NCBI RefSeq assembly: GCF_018860525.1 | Contig: NZ_JAHKPM010000015.1 | Location: forward strand, 1-64,000 | DNA: 64,000 nucleotides | Reading direction: 5' to 3' | Source: Vibrio hepatarius | GTDB lineage: Bacteria > Pseudomonadota > Gammaproteobacteria > Enterobacterales > Vibrionaceae | In this document: positions 35,059-45,112 of the stretch, in pieces | How the letters are laid out: each line of letters begins with the position of its first letter | How positions within the stretch are numbered: the stretch's first letter is position 1 | The notes under the pieces: model-generated | Told to the model about the DNA's origin: nothing | Database searches by the model: none | What the model saw: only the letters and a program-made list of their open reading frames with translations | Made by a program: the position numbers and the translations under genes

Positions 35059-36156
35059 ATGAACAAAACATTGATTTCGCTACTACTTGCAAGTGCATTG
35101 ACACTCGGTGCGTCAACACCTGCAATCGCAGATTCAGAGCAAGCCGTACAAGCCTCTGCGCAATACACAGATTTGGTAACAAAACGTGAGGTAGTCGATA
35201 AGCTTTTAAATGATGCGGTAAGCGCATTTAAGTCGCCTGCACGAGTTTCTCACGCTGGTTTTACAGCGAAAATGCCAAGCAATATGGAAATAGTGACCGA
35301 TCGCCTCTTGCAAGCATACCAACTCGAACCTTACCGAACGGATCTGTTGATTTCAGCGGCGAATGCGCAAATCTATAACAAGAATGTTGATCGAGCGATT
35401 GAGTTATTTGAGCAAGCTTTATCAGCCGCGCCTGATGATATTGATTTACACACGTATTTGGCTGTGTGGCAAAAATTTAAGGGTAACGAGGAAAAATCAC
35501 AAAAGCATAGACAGGCTCTGACTAAACTCAATGCTGGAAAAGCGCAAGACTTAAGCAAAATTTTCCAAACGATTGACCGAGTAGTTGCGACGCCGCTGAA
35601 AGATCAAGCGGATAAGGGCGTGCTTAGTGATAGTGGAGCGATCGTAACTTTGGGGTATGCGTTAAACCCTGATGGCTCAATGCACCCAATTTTAATTGAG
35701 CGGCTTGAGACTACGTTAAAGCTCTCCAAAGCGAATCCGAAAGCGCTTATTGTTCTGACAGGGGGTGTACCGCAAAACCACAAAACGGAAGGTAAACTCA
35801 TGGCTGATTGGTTAATTTCCAAAGGAGTGAGTTCCGATCGTATCATTGAAGAAAACTATGCCACTAGCACAGTGGGCAACGCGTTATTTAGCAGTTATGC
35901 CCTTGCAAGACACAAAATAAAGCATGCGACAATCATCAGCTCGGCCAGTCATGTCCGTCGTGGTCAGGTGCTTTTTGAGGTTGCAAGTTGGCAAACAGGA
36001 CCAAGTGGTATCACCTTTGATACACTGGCCTATCCAGATAAAACACTTAATGATCTAAAACAAATCAGTGGTAGTGAACTACTTGGTATTTATCGTGACG
36101 CTTTACGCACTTACGGTATGTGGAGCTATCGCTCATACCCGTTGGAATCAAGGTAA
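35059..36156 (+). CDS. Exported TPR + YdcF/DUF218 protein
   Basis: 365 residues. Signal peptide cut near AIA-DS. Residues 70-160 hold TPR-like helices (RAIELFEQALSAAPDDIDLHTYLA). Residues 180-350 form a DUF218/YdcF Rossmann-like domain: AIVTLGYALNPDGSMHPILIERLETTLKL, ALIVLTGGVPQ, MADWLISKGVSSDRIIEENYATST and TIISSASHVRRGQVLF. ElyC/SanA/YdcF relatives take part in envelope integrity or vancomycin tolerance; the reaction is unknown. Monocistronic, convergent with arfB 25 bp away. Confidence 0.85.
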   Translation: MNKTLISLLLASALTLGASTPAIADSEQAVQASAQYTDLVTKREVVDKLLNDAVSAFKSPARVSHAGFTAKMPSNMEIVTDRLLQAYQLEPYRTDLLISAANAQIYNKNVDRAIELFEQALSAAPDDIDLHTYLAVWQKFKGNEEKSQKHRQALTKLNAGKAQDLSKIFQTIDRVVATPLKDQADKGVLSDSGAIVTLGYALNPDGSMHPILIERLETTLKLSKANPKALIVLTGGVPQNHKTEGKLMADWLISKGVSSDRIIEENYATSTVGNALFSSYALARHKIKHATIISSASHVRRGQVLFEVASWQTGPSGITFDTLAYPDKTLNDLKQISGSELLGIYRDALRTYGMWSYRSYPLESR

Positions 36157-36181
36157 TAAAATGTTTCACTGGACCAAGTTG

Positions 36182-36595
36182 TTAATGATTTACTCTCGCC
36201 CGAAGAGATTTAGTTTGAGAGCGAGTTCCTTTCGATCTTAGGCGCTTTTCGTTAGCCGCTCTGCTAGGTTTAGTTGGGCGGCGTTTTTTGGGTACTTCTG
36301 TTGCACTGCGTATTATCTGTGTGAGTCGATTGAGCGCATCTTCCTTATTTTGTTCTTGCGTCCTAAATTGTTGGGCTTTAAGCGTGATCACGCCTTGCTT
36401 TGAAATTCGGGTATCACTGAGTGACATTAAGCGTTCTTTATAGATGGCAGGGAGTGAAGAGTGAATAATATCGAACTGGAGATGTATCGCAGAAGAGACT
36501 TTGTTAACGTTTTGCCCACCAGCACCTTGTGCTCGTATCGCAGTGAGCCTAATTTCCCAAGCCTGAAGTGTAACCGTATTTGAAATTTTAAGCAT
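36182..36595 (-). CDS. arfB: Ribosome-rescue peptidyl-tRNA hydrolase ArfB
   Basis: 137 residues from ATG 36595; an upstream in-frame ATG at 36649 would add 18 residues that do not match the family. RF-1-like fold with AIRAQGAGGQNVNKVSSAIHLQFDI holding the catalytic GGQ, and a basic C-terminal tail (KKRRPTKPSRAANEKRLRSKGTRSQTK...) that enters the empty mRNA channel. It frees peptides from ribosomes stalled without a stop codon. E. coli YaeJ has the same layout and nearly the same length. Confidence 0.95.
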   Translation of the reverse strand: MLKISNTVTLQAWEIRLTAIRAQGAGGQNVNKVSSAIHLQFDIIHSSLPAIYKERLMSLSDTRISKQGVITLKAQQFRTQEQNKEDALNRLTQIIRSATEVPKKRRPTKPSRAANEKRLRSKGTRSQTKSLRARVNH

Positions 36596-36895
36596 AATAG
36601 ATTGATGTGTCGGATTGGCACTTAAAGTATAAATTAGAAGTGTATTCAAATCTATCAGTTTTGCTTAAAAACTAATCTTTTTATAGATCTTACTGATTTT
36701 TAATATTTATTTTAATATTTCTATTATTGTTTAAATAACAATACATTAAATCATGTATTGTTTTATTTATATTTAAACCTTTAATGTTAGTGGATAATAA
36801 TCACATAAACATATTAATATATTGTATTTTTAAATTAATACTTGAAAGAGTTCATATAATATTTGATATTGCACCTTGAAATTAAGGAGTAATGA

Positions 36896-37867
36896 ATGAA
36901 TAAAAATAACCTACTAGCAATATTATTTTTTTCTGTACCATCTATTGCTGATACATTATCTATTGAGCCAGATATAAAAAATGGTTTACCTGCTATTATG
37001 AGTGAGCCTGTTTTATACCAAGAACCTCAATTTGATTATTTCGATTTGACAGAAGGTTATTTAGAGCAACGTGCGGAGGCAATAGCAAAACTTCCTATTG
37101 CTTTGACTAGTATTGAGCGAGTGTGCATTCAGACATCATACAGTCATATCGATCAATATACGGAATCACCTCAATCTGGTGTACTTATTTATACTTATGC
37201 ACAAGACAATAATGGAAAAAAAGTCAACAATACGACTATCGGTGATAGAATCAACTTAGACAGAGTGTCTGAACATTGTATTGATGAATCTAACTGGGTA
37301 TACGAGAATTGGTTAGCCGACAAGAGTATGACCTTTACTCCTTATAGCTCATCATCGTCCGTTATAAATGATGTACGTGTCATTGTTGATGGTACATTAT
37401 CGTTATCACAGATACCTACAGACTTTATCCAGCAATATTATGATTTTATTAATAAAGTTGGATTTGATCAGTCTGCGGCATTTTATCACCCCGATGATAT
37501 TAACAGTTTGAAAGACATGGTTGTATTGGGACTTGAAAATAATGATCCCAGTATGAAGCTTATAAGAAATATGGCTTTTGGCAAATCGATCACTAAGGAA
37601 GATATTGCTCTAATGGCAGGGGTTGATTTTATGAACCAGTTCCTTTCTATTATTGCCCAGTCATCAGGTAATAACACGGCTAACTTAGAATCGTTTCAAG
37701 TAATCAATGTATTTGAATATAATGATAAGAAATATATTAATGTTGAGAAAAGAGAAAAATTAGTTGGTAGATTAATTACAAGGAATGAAGTGGTTATTTT
37801 GAGAAAATATGGGAGTTATTGGTTACTAGAACTTCCAGAAAGCTTGACAGGCATACTGAGAAAATAG
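36896..37867 (+). CDS. Secreted protein of unknown function
   Basis: 323 residues, signal peptide ending near SIA-DT. AAGGAG lies before the start. No family recognised. Two cysteines (VCIQTSY, EHCIDESNW) about 38 residues apart could form a disulfide. The N-terminal half is beta-rich, the C-terminal 100 residues look like a small alpha/beta fold closing with VVILRKYGSYWLLELPESLTG. It lies directly upstream of the giant toxin-like gene on the same strand, separated by 194 bp with a hairpin (37879-37903) that lacks a T-run, so co-transcription is possible. Confidence 0.7.
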   Translation: MNKNNLLAILFFSVPSIADTLSIEPDIKNGLPAIMSEPVLYQEPQFDYFDLTEGYLEQRAEAIAKLPIALTSIERVCIQTSYSHIDQYTESPQSGVLIYTYAQDNNGKKVNNTTIGDRINLDRVSEHCIDESNWVYENWLADKSMTFTPYSSSSSVINDVRVIVDGTLSLSQIPTDFIQQYYDFINKVGFDQSAAFYHPDDINSLKDMVVLGLENNDPSMKLIRNMAFGKSITKEDIALMAGVDFMNQFLSIIAQSSGNNTANLESFQVINVFEYNDKKYINVEKREKLVGRLITRNEVVILRKYGSYWLLELPESLTGILRK

Positions 37868-38061
37868 GGGATAAATATGGTGATGAGCCGTAAGGCTATC
37901 ACCATTGGATTCCATTAAATAAATCAATAAATTTTTTATTATAAATTAATAGGAAAGATAAAGTTTATTTTTACTCAGATCTATTATTTTTAACCACTTA
38001 TTTGATTGTTTTTAATTTATTTGATACTTATATTTTTTGCTTTCATTCATTTAGAAATTAT

Positions 38062-41000
38062 ATGAAAAAAACAATCGTATTAACGGTTTTATCCTCACTA
38101 TTCTTTACGTCGTATTCGGTTAATTCAAACGATAATAATGATATCAATTCAGTAAATTCTAGCTATATATTAAGTGTGCCCTTAGATAAAAGTCAATATC
38201 AGAAAGGATTTGATGCATTTCTTGATGTCATGCGAAAAACACGTAACAGTGTTATAGCCAGTTCTACAAACCAACAGCTTATACAAAATATTAAAGCCGG
38301 TTTAGCCAAAGACGGTCATTGGACGATAAATACGCGGCAAAACTATATCTTGCTTAAAGAAAGGGTACACCAAAGCTTTTATGATGCTTATTCCTCAGAT
38401 AAGCCAAAGGTGTTACAGCCACTCACGCAGCAGGAAAGTGAAAATGTATATCGGCTATTAACTGAGAAAAGCCAGTCATCAGAACATTTCCGAATCAATA
38501 TTCAGGGTTTTGATGAGAGCTCAATTGCTAACGTTAGGCAGGATGATTTTATTCGTTATGCCACATCAGCACGTTTTATACCGGAAACTTTTTATACTGA
38601 GCCTGAAGTTGATGCTTTGTTCACTTCAAGGTTGACGCTTAACTTTTCAAAACAATATTTACCCCAAATCATCGACGCTTTCTCGAAGCTTTACTCTGGT
38701 GATGTTGTTGACGTTGTGAGGCAGGCAAAAATCCTTGCCCCTGCTAAGTTTGGTTCGTTAACAGACCAAGCTGTAATTTACTTAAATGGCGCTGATATAG
38801 ATAATGCCCAACGAGTGGTCGCGTTTTTGCATCAACATATTCCGGAACAAGCGTGGATTGAGCATACTCCGCTTGGTATGGTGGCGTTAGCAAAAGGTCA
38901 AAACTATGCAGAAAGCTCACGCATGGCTTATTCAAGCCACGGTGGTTCAAGATCGGTTGTCGCAACCGATGCGATTCTGGAACACTTTTTTAGTGGTGAA
39001 TCACTTGGCGTCCTTTTGCCAGAGACACTAAATAAACATGGCTATGATTCGGCTCGTATCCCCTTATTAGATCCTTCTTTCGAGTACAAATCGAAGCAAG
39101 CAGCATTTTCTGAGGCATTTATAGACTTTACTCGTGATCCGCAGAGTTTCCTGAAGAACTTTACTTTAGATGTGACACCACTCATGTCTCAATATGCTGT
39201 AAATCATGGTCAGCCAATTATGCACTTTGGTGCTGATGGGTATCAATTAAGCATTGTACAAGATGACGTTTTGACGGGTGATAAGCTTAGAGTGCTTAGT
39301 GAACCCTTATTAGACAACATGCCGTCTTTTATTGATGTGAAAAAAAACGCTAAATATGGTCAGATGGTTATCGCACCTTCTAATGATGGAGGGACAGTTG
39401 TTGTCGTTGATCATGATGCGGACCACTTTAGAATCTATTTCGATAAGCGGCCCCACGCCTATCCACTATATGACAATGTGGTTGCTCTTCGAGATCTCAG
39501 TTCAGGGTATCGTGTGGCAGACAGTATTAAGTTCGATAAGGGACTAGATGTTACATTCTTTATCTACAATGAGCAGGGGTGGCAGAGTCTTGTACAGAAG
39601 CAGTCTTTTAATAGCTTTAGTGATCTTGAAGTAAGACGTACAGGATCGACGACATCTGTTCCTTTTTCACCCGTTAGTGAAAATTTTGGTCAAGCCTTTG
39701 TCGAAAATCGCACAGTCATTCAAGCTCAGTTAATTAGCTTGGCAGAGCGTCTCGGTATTTCAACGGCTAAGATTACTGACTTACCATACAATCCAGCTGA
39801 AATAAAACAAATAGAGACACATTCGAGCCTGACCATGTGGAGCGATTTGCGCGCGAAAATGAACAGTAAAATCTCAGCGCAGCGACGGTCACTTGTTAGA
39901 GAGAGAATGGTCGAATTGGCCAAACTAAAAATTCCTGGATATCCCAACAAGGCTGCAATTAAGCAAAAGCTTTCTTTATTGCGTTCTAGCCTGCTCGAAT
40001 TGGATACCAATACCCAAGGTTTAATTGATCTGTCTCGGGGTATTGACCAGATGTGGCTTAATACTAAGCAAAAACAAGAGCAGGGAACCGCTGGCCTTAT
40101 TGTGGCGGATGAGAGTTTACGAGCGGGCAACTTCGATAAGGGTCAGATTCATCAACAATTTCTAGTTAAAGAAAGAGCAATTCGAAATTTATCTGGCAGT
40201 AAGCGAGTCGCTTTTGATGATGGTTATGAGAATTATCACTCAATAGAATTGCCTGATTTTGATGAATCTATGTCCCTGAGCCAAAAACAACTTCTGCTTT
40301 TAGGTTCAACCGAAATGGATGCTCGCCAGCAAGGAGCTCTAATACGTTGGATCAATGAGAAAATGAGTACAGATAGGCTTTCTCAAGCACTCAATTCAAC
40401 GGCTAAGTTTAATCAAGCAATGAAGCGCTTAGGTGGGAAAGTAATAACCAGTATTCCTCAAGATTTTGTCTTAACCTTAATGGGTGACGGTAGTGGTCGT
40501 TGTTACCCACTTGTCAGAGCTATGTCGGTTGCCATATCACGCGGAACGGATTCAATTTACCATCTTTCCAATAAACTTTTTATTGGTGCGGCAAATCCTA
40601 GTGCGGTTGAAAGTCAGTTTTTTCTTGATGCTCTGCATAATTTGCATTCTAGTCACGAAGCGCGGCAAAGCAGCCAATTGTTAGGGAGTTTCGATATTAA
40701 TGGTATGGTGGCATTACTAGACAGGAGTTTGTCAGAAAAAGGACGAGTGTCTTTTTCCGTTAATACCAGTATTCATTCTGTTGGTGTCTCTGCGGTAAAT
40801 GATATGGGGACTAAGCGTTTTTATCTTTATGATCCAAACTTTTCTTTGGTTGAGTTTCCTTCGTTAAAGTCATTAAAGAAAGGCTTGGAAACCCACCTTG
40901 TGATGAATGGTTTAGCTGAGTACTACATGGCATCTGGCACTAGAGCTAAACCTGAGTTTAATATCGTTAACATTGATGTAGAAAAAATGGCGCATGTTGA

Positions 41001-44000
41001 GGTGTTGCCTGGACAACAAGTGGTTGACCTAACCATAGAGCGGCCCTTAAGCCCTGTAGGAGATGGTGATTCTATTGTCACTATTAGTGATGAAGAATCT
41101 ATAGTGACCATATCTGACTCTGAATCTATTATGACGATTGATGATGATGAGTCAGTGATCGTACTGGAAAGCTCTGAGCAGCAGATTGAGCAAGATTTAT
41201 CCTTGAGAATGAGTTTAACCAAGATCGCTGCGTATGATCATGCGCGAAAATTGTCTAATGCAGTCAGTAAAGTACGAACTATGTATAGTATTCCAGATGA
41301 CTGGCTACCAGTTATCGGTAGTATTGCTCAGCCGAAAGAAGGGTTCTCTGCAATCACGTTTATTTCACCAGATAGAAGTGAAGAAAATCGAGTTCAGCTA
41401 CGTGGATTGGAATTGTTTAAGGTCAGTGAGTATCTGCGCAGGCAGTTCTCAAACATCAATACTCACTTCGATCTTAGAACAGGTCGAAGTACCCAGCCCC
41501 TTGGATTTGAGGATGTGCAAGGTTTTGACGGCTTAAATGCAGGTTTTGCGGTGCAATCTGTTATCACGTGGTTTCAAAATGAGCAGCGAAGTCAAGTTGT
41601 CGATCAAAGCCGAGACTCCCTTCAACGCGCATTACAAATTCATAGCTACGTGATGGCTGGACAGATAGCGCATGGGTTACTTAACGATGTAAATCATATG
41701 GTTGAGCTCTTCAAGGTTGCGACTGTAACTGATACTGAGCTGATTAATGTCACCATGAGTAGTATTTCTGGGATTGCAAACCAAGGTATTGGGCTGGTTT
41801 TTGGAGTGGTTAACGTTGGTTTAAGCTCCTATGAGCTTGCGAATGCTAAGAATGCTCAGCAGAGAGCGATTTTTGGAACCCAGCTAGGTTTTAATTCGGT
41901 TGGAACGGCTTTAGGCGGTGCTGCCTTAGGCGCTGGTATTGCGGGGGCATCAACGACGGCAATTGTGTTAGGAGAAGCAGGAGCAATAATTGGCGGATTG
42001 GCGGTCGGTTTTACCGCTTTGGCAGAGGCGTTTGGAAAAATTGCCCAAGATGCTCAGCAGGTTGGGCATTATTTTCATCAAATAGACAAAGCATATCGCA
42101 ACGGAGGGTATCGATATGATTCTGATAATGACATTCTTCTTCCCATACCTGGCGCAGTTGTGGATCGGATTGATCTTTCTCATGGAGAAGTGGAATTGGG
42201 TAGCCAAGCACTCTATTCCTCAAAGCATGGAAAAACAGGTTCTGGTTGGCTAAATTACTTTTTTTGGGCAGGGGATTTACCTAAGGCGTTGAGAGACACG
42301 AGTAAGGCCTTGTCTGTCAGAGAGCGTTTGGGTTATGCCGCTCACCACTCAATAAACCCAAACAGTTCGAAGATTTTACTACCTGCTACTGGGTTTTCAT
42401 ATATTGATTACAACTATGAAATCTTACCAGGTTCTACAACAAGGCATGATGAAGGATTTGACGTTCTTAGATCATTAGAAACTCAGCTTGATTTTGATTT
42501 CGACTTCTATGTGTTTCCATCTGAATACGTAATTCGCAATATGAAAGAGGAGTTTATTGCGCATACTGTTGACGTTAATCTTGGTGCTGACGATAGAGTT
42601 GTCTTTACTCCTAAGCTGGCTAAATTTGGACATCGTAAACTCCACTATCGTTTGAGTGCACAGGGCGGAAATCAGGAGTTAATCGTGCAGTCTCATGGAC
42701 GCTACTCTTTAATTGATGAACAGGCAGAAAGCGTTGACTGGGTCATTGATGCTCGTGAGATACAAGATGCGCAGCCTGTTATGAAAGCGAATAAAATCGT
42801 TATTGGTTCGGTTAGTTTGGATATTGAATATCTGACACGTTCGACGATGACAATTTATATTAATAACGGAGAAGTTTGGCAAGTTGTAGACTCAAATTTA
42901 TCTTTGTTACAGGTTGAAGCAGACAAAGAAAATAGTGGTGATGATGTTCTTCATCATTTAGAACAGGTGGCTGCGCAGCATAAATTGCTTGGTGATTATG
43001 TAGTCGTAGAAAACTACCAACAAGATCAGCAGTTATTTGGGCGGGCTTATTATGATGTCAAACAAGACAGAATGATTGCTACAAAGGATGTTTCAGTCGA
43101 GTTATCCTATTCTGCTCAGCTTGTGAATGATTCTGATGAAAATGCACTGTTTTTTAATTCTCACTACGGTCAGCTTTGGAAGACTGATATTGCCAGTGGT
43201 AAAATGATCGAGTTTTACTCCCTTCATCAGCCCATCACACAACCTATATCGGCGGAATTTAATGCTTGGACAGAAGCTGGGTCAGTATTGGTGGCGGCGA
43301 CTTATCATATGCCAGACCAGTCTCGAATTAAATATCTTTACCGTTTAACGCCATCGGGACTTACTTTAACCGATATCCACGGAGATAAGCAGCTCTATCA
43401 AGCATTAAACGATTCGTTAAGTGAAAGTCATCGGCAGTTAATCGCTTTATCTATGCATTCTATGTTGCCATTTTCTATCGGCTTAGATCAAGGCAAGCAA
43501 GTGCCTGCAGTGTTATCCGACACTATTGAGATAGGTAAACCATCGAAAACTCCAGTTTGGAGTATCTTATCTGAAGATCAAGTCATTAACGTTGGGTTAA
43601 GACGTCCGGTGGAGGACTTAAAACTCTTATTTGTGAATAAAGATACTCACTATTTCTACACTCAGAATCAACAAAGTATAGTGATATTAAATGACACGGG
43701 TTTTAAGAAGCTGTCTCTTTCTCCTGGCGATAAAGTCAGTGCCCATGAAGGAGTTTATGTTGTAAAACCCAATGGTGAAATACATATTGTCACCGAGAAA
43801 GGTATACTGAATATAGTCGCGCTTAATCGACAATGGCTGGAGACACATCGTCACACTTGGCAAGACAAACTTAGTGTTACACTCAAGGGTATAGCGCATC
43901 AAATCATGATATTTGGTTTAACCGATTACGATCAAAAACCGCTAAAAGCTTGGTATTTACCGTCAAGTGATCAATTTGTTTTGCTATCAAACCAATGGAG

Positions 44001-44994
44001 TGACAAACCGTTTAAACTGATAGGGAAAAAAGATGATCAATCAGTTTGGCTGTTTGATCCCACAACCGGAAAAGCATATACCCAAAATACTTTTACTGTC
44101 GATCAAATGTATAATTTTACTGCAGATTTTCGTCTTATTACTGATGGTTTAATTACTATGCCTGAAGAAGTGGAGTTTACTGAGGAAGCCCTTGAGAATT
44201 TCTACGTCAGTCACGATGGTTACCGTGTTGTAACTCGTTCTGGACTAGTGTTTGAGATTAGGACGGATACCTCAGCATACCTTACCAAAGTTACTCAGAA
44301 TTGGTTGAATGGTCATCAAAATGCTCTTGATTTGCTCTTAGATACCTTTCCAGCCAAACCTGTTATCCAATTGGGCGATGATGGTGGGCGTTGGCTCGTT
44401 GCTCAAACAAGGCAGCAGGTTCAATTAGCTCATCAAGGAGAGGCCATTTGGATAGGCTCCACTGAAGATAGTCAGAAGCAGGTATTTTTCATTCCTGAAA
44501 ATGGAGAGCTTATTCGATCCGATCGAGAGAGAGGTAGTGTTTCTCTAGGGTTTTATGATGATGCCTTTAGGAATGAAAAAATTTGGACTTTAGTTCTTAA
44601 AGCCACTCAATCAGGCATGACGGAGGCTGTTAAATTGGCCGGAGTCGACACCTTGGTACTTGCGATCTCAGGGCGCAGTAATAGCTATGGATTAAACGAT
44701 GTTGTAGGTCAGTATAAAACGGTTATTGTTCAAGACTCTGGTTATTCAACGGTTATTGATTTGTCTGGTTTTCATCACAGTCAAGTGGTGGCTCAACATG
44801 ATCAAGATAAGCTCAAACTTGTGATAGATGGAAGTACTTTAGTTATGGTAGATAATGCGTTTTCCTCGTCCAAAAATAAGCTTGCTTTAACGTTTGCAGA
44901 AGATACGCAGCCGATGCGCTTACTAACGTTCCTCATTAAGCTTGATGCTTATTGTATCGATGGAGTAAGTAGGTTAAGTGATATACTTAATTGA
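38062..44994 (+). CDS. Giant toxin-like protein: C58-type protease plus TcdA/TcdB-like pore region
   Basis: 2310 residues from ATG 38062, which gives a good signal peptide (KKTIVLTVLSSLFFTSYS); an in-frame TTG at 38002 is less likely. Residues 1-800 are not recognised. A cysteine-protease triad of the YopT/C58 kind is visible: Cys814 in GDGSGRCYPLVRAM, His905 in NTSIHSVGV and Asp924 in RFYLYDPNFSLVEF. An acidic linker repeats SIVTISDEE-like units at about 1003-1043. Residues about 1235-1340 are glycine/alanine-rich and hydrophobic, followed by YEILPGSTTRHDEGFDVLR, as in TcdA/TcdB pore-forming regions. The last 800 residues are beta-rich, repeat-like. No glycosyltransferase DxD domain stands out. 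Secreted by a Sec-dependent route, by inference. Confidence 0.8.
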   Translation: MKKTIVLTVLSSLFFTSYSVNSNDNNDINSVNSSYILSVPLDKSQYQKGFDAFLDVMRKTRNSVIASSTNQQLIQNIKAGLAKDGHWTINTRQNYILLKERVHQSFYDAYSSDKPKVLQPLTQQESENVYRLLTEKSQSSEHFRINIQGFDESSIANVRQDDFIRYATSARFIPETFYTEPEVDALFTSRLTLNFSKQYLPQIIDAFSKLYSGDVVDVVRQAKILAPAKFGSLTDQAVIYLNGADIDNAQRVVAFLHQHIPEQAWIEHTPLGMVALAKGQNYAESSRMAYSSHGGSRSVVATDAILEHFFSGESLGVLLPETLNKHGYDSARIPLLDPSFEYKSKQAAFSEAFIDFTRDPQSFLKNFTLDVTPLMSQYAVNHGQPIMHFGADGYQLSIVQDDVLTGDKLRVLSEPLLDNMPSFIDVKKNAKYGQMVIAPSNDGGTVVVVDHDADHFRIYFDKRPHAYPLYDNVVALRDLSSGYRVADSIKFDKGLDVTFFIYNEQGWQSLVQKQSFNSFSDLEVRRTGSTTSVPFSPVSENFGQAFVENRTVIQAQLISLAERLGISTAKITDLPYNPAEIKQIETHSSLTMWSDLRAKMNSKISAQRRSLVRERMVELAKLKIPGYPNKAAIKQKLSLLRSSLLELDTNTQGLIDLSRGIDQMWLNTKQKQEQGTAGLIVADESLRAGNFDKGQIHQQFLVKERAIRNLSGSKRVAFDDGYENYHSIELPDFDESMSLSQKQLLLLGSTEMDARQQGALIRWINEKMSTDRLSQALNSTAKFNQAMKRLGGKVITSIPQDFVLTLMGDGSGRCYPLVRAMSVAISRGTDSIYHLSNKLFIGAANPSAVESQFFLDALHNLHSSHEARQSSQLLGSFDINGMVALLDRSLSEKGRVSFSVNTSIHSVGVSAVNDMGTKRFYLYDPNFSLVEFPSLKSLKKGLETHLVMNGLAEYYMASGTRAKPEFNIVNIDVEKMAHVEVLPGQQVVDLTIERPLSPVGDGDSIVTISDEESIVTISDSESIMTIDDDESVIVLESSEQQIEQDLSLRMSLTKIAAYDHARKLSNAVSKVRTMYSIPDDWLPVIGSIAQPKEGFSAITFISPDRSEENRVQLRGLELFKVSEYLRRQFSNINTHFDLRTGRSTQPLGFEDVQGFDGLNAGFAVQSVITWFQNEQRSQVVDQSRDSLQRALQIHSYVMAGQIAHGLLNDVNHMVELFKVATVTDTELINVTMSSISGIANQGIGLVFGVVNVGLSSYELANAKNAQQRAIFGTQLGFNSVGTALGGAALGAGIAGASTTAIVLGEAGAIIGGLAVGFTALAEAFGKIAQDAQQVGHYFHQIDKAYRNGGYRYDSDNDILLPIPGAVVDRIDLSHGEVELGSQALYSSKHGKTGSGWLNYFFWAGDLPKALRDTSKALSVRERLGYAAHHSINPNSSKILLPATGFSYIDYNYEILPGSTTRHDEGFDVLRSLETQLDFDFDFYVFPSEYVIRNMKEEFIAHTVDVNLGADDRVVFTPKLAKFGHRKLHYRLSAQGGNQELIVQSHGRYSLIDEQAESVDWVIDAREIQDAQPVMKANKIVIGSVSLDIEYLTRSTMTIYINNGEVWQVVDSNLSLLQVEADKENSGDDVLHHLEQVAAQHKLLGDYVVVENYQQDQQLFGRAYYDVKQDRMIATKDVSVELSYSAQLVNDSDENALFFNSHYGQLWKTDIASGKMIEFYSLHQPITQPISAEFNAWTEAGSVLVAATYHMPDQSRIKYLYRLTPSGLTLTDIHGDKQLYQALNDSLSESHRQLIALSMHSMLPFSIGLDQGKQVPAVLSDTIEIGKPSKTPVWSILSEDQVINVGLRRPVEDLKLLFVNKDTHYFYTQNQQSIVILNDTGFKKLSLSPGDKVSAHEGVYVVKPNGEIHIVTEKGILNIVALNRQWLETHRHTWQDKLSVTLKGIAHQIMIFGLTDYDQKPLKAWYLPSSDQFVLLSNQWSDKPFKLIGKKDDQSVWLFDPTTGKAYTQNTFTVDQMYNFTADFRLITDGLITMPEEVEFTEEALENFYVSHDGYRVVTRSGLVFEIRTDTSAYLTKVTQNWLNGHQNALDLLLDTFPAKPVIQLGDDGGRWLVAQTRQQVQLAHQGEAIWIGSTEDSQKQVFFIPENGELIRSDRERGSVSLGFYDDAFRNEKIWTLVLKATQSGMTEAVKLAGVDTLVLAISGRSNSYGLNDVVGQYKTVIVQDSGYSTVIDLSGFHHSQVVAQHDQDKLKLVIDGSTLVMVDNAFSSSKNKLALTFAEDTQPMRLLTFLIKLDAYCIDGVSRLSDILN

Positions 44995-45112
44995 TTATGT
45001 GTTGAATTTATTTATTGATTCACAGAATGAAAATTTAATCCTTAAGCATGATTGTAATTGGTTCACAAAACAGGCATTAAAGCGTTAATAAAATCAATGT
45101 AAGGGAATACAA

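Noticed and set aside
37879..37903. Hairpin GGTGATGAGCC/GGCTATCACC as a terminator
   Set aside because: Stable stem but no T-run after it, so termination is doubtful.
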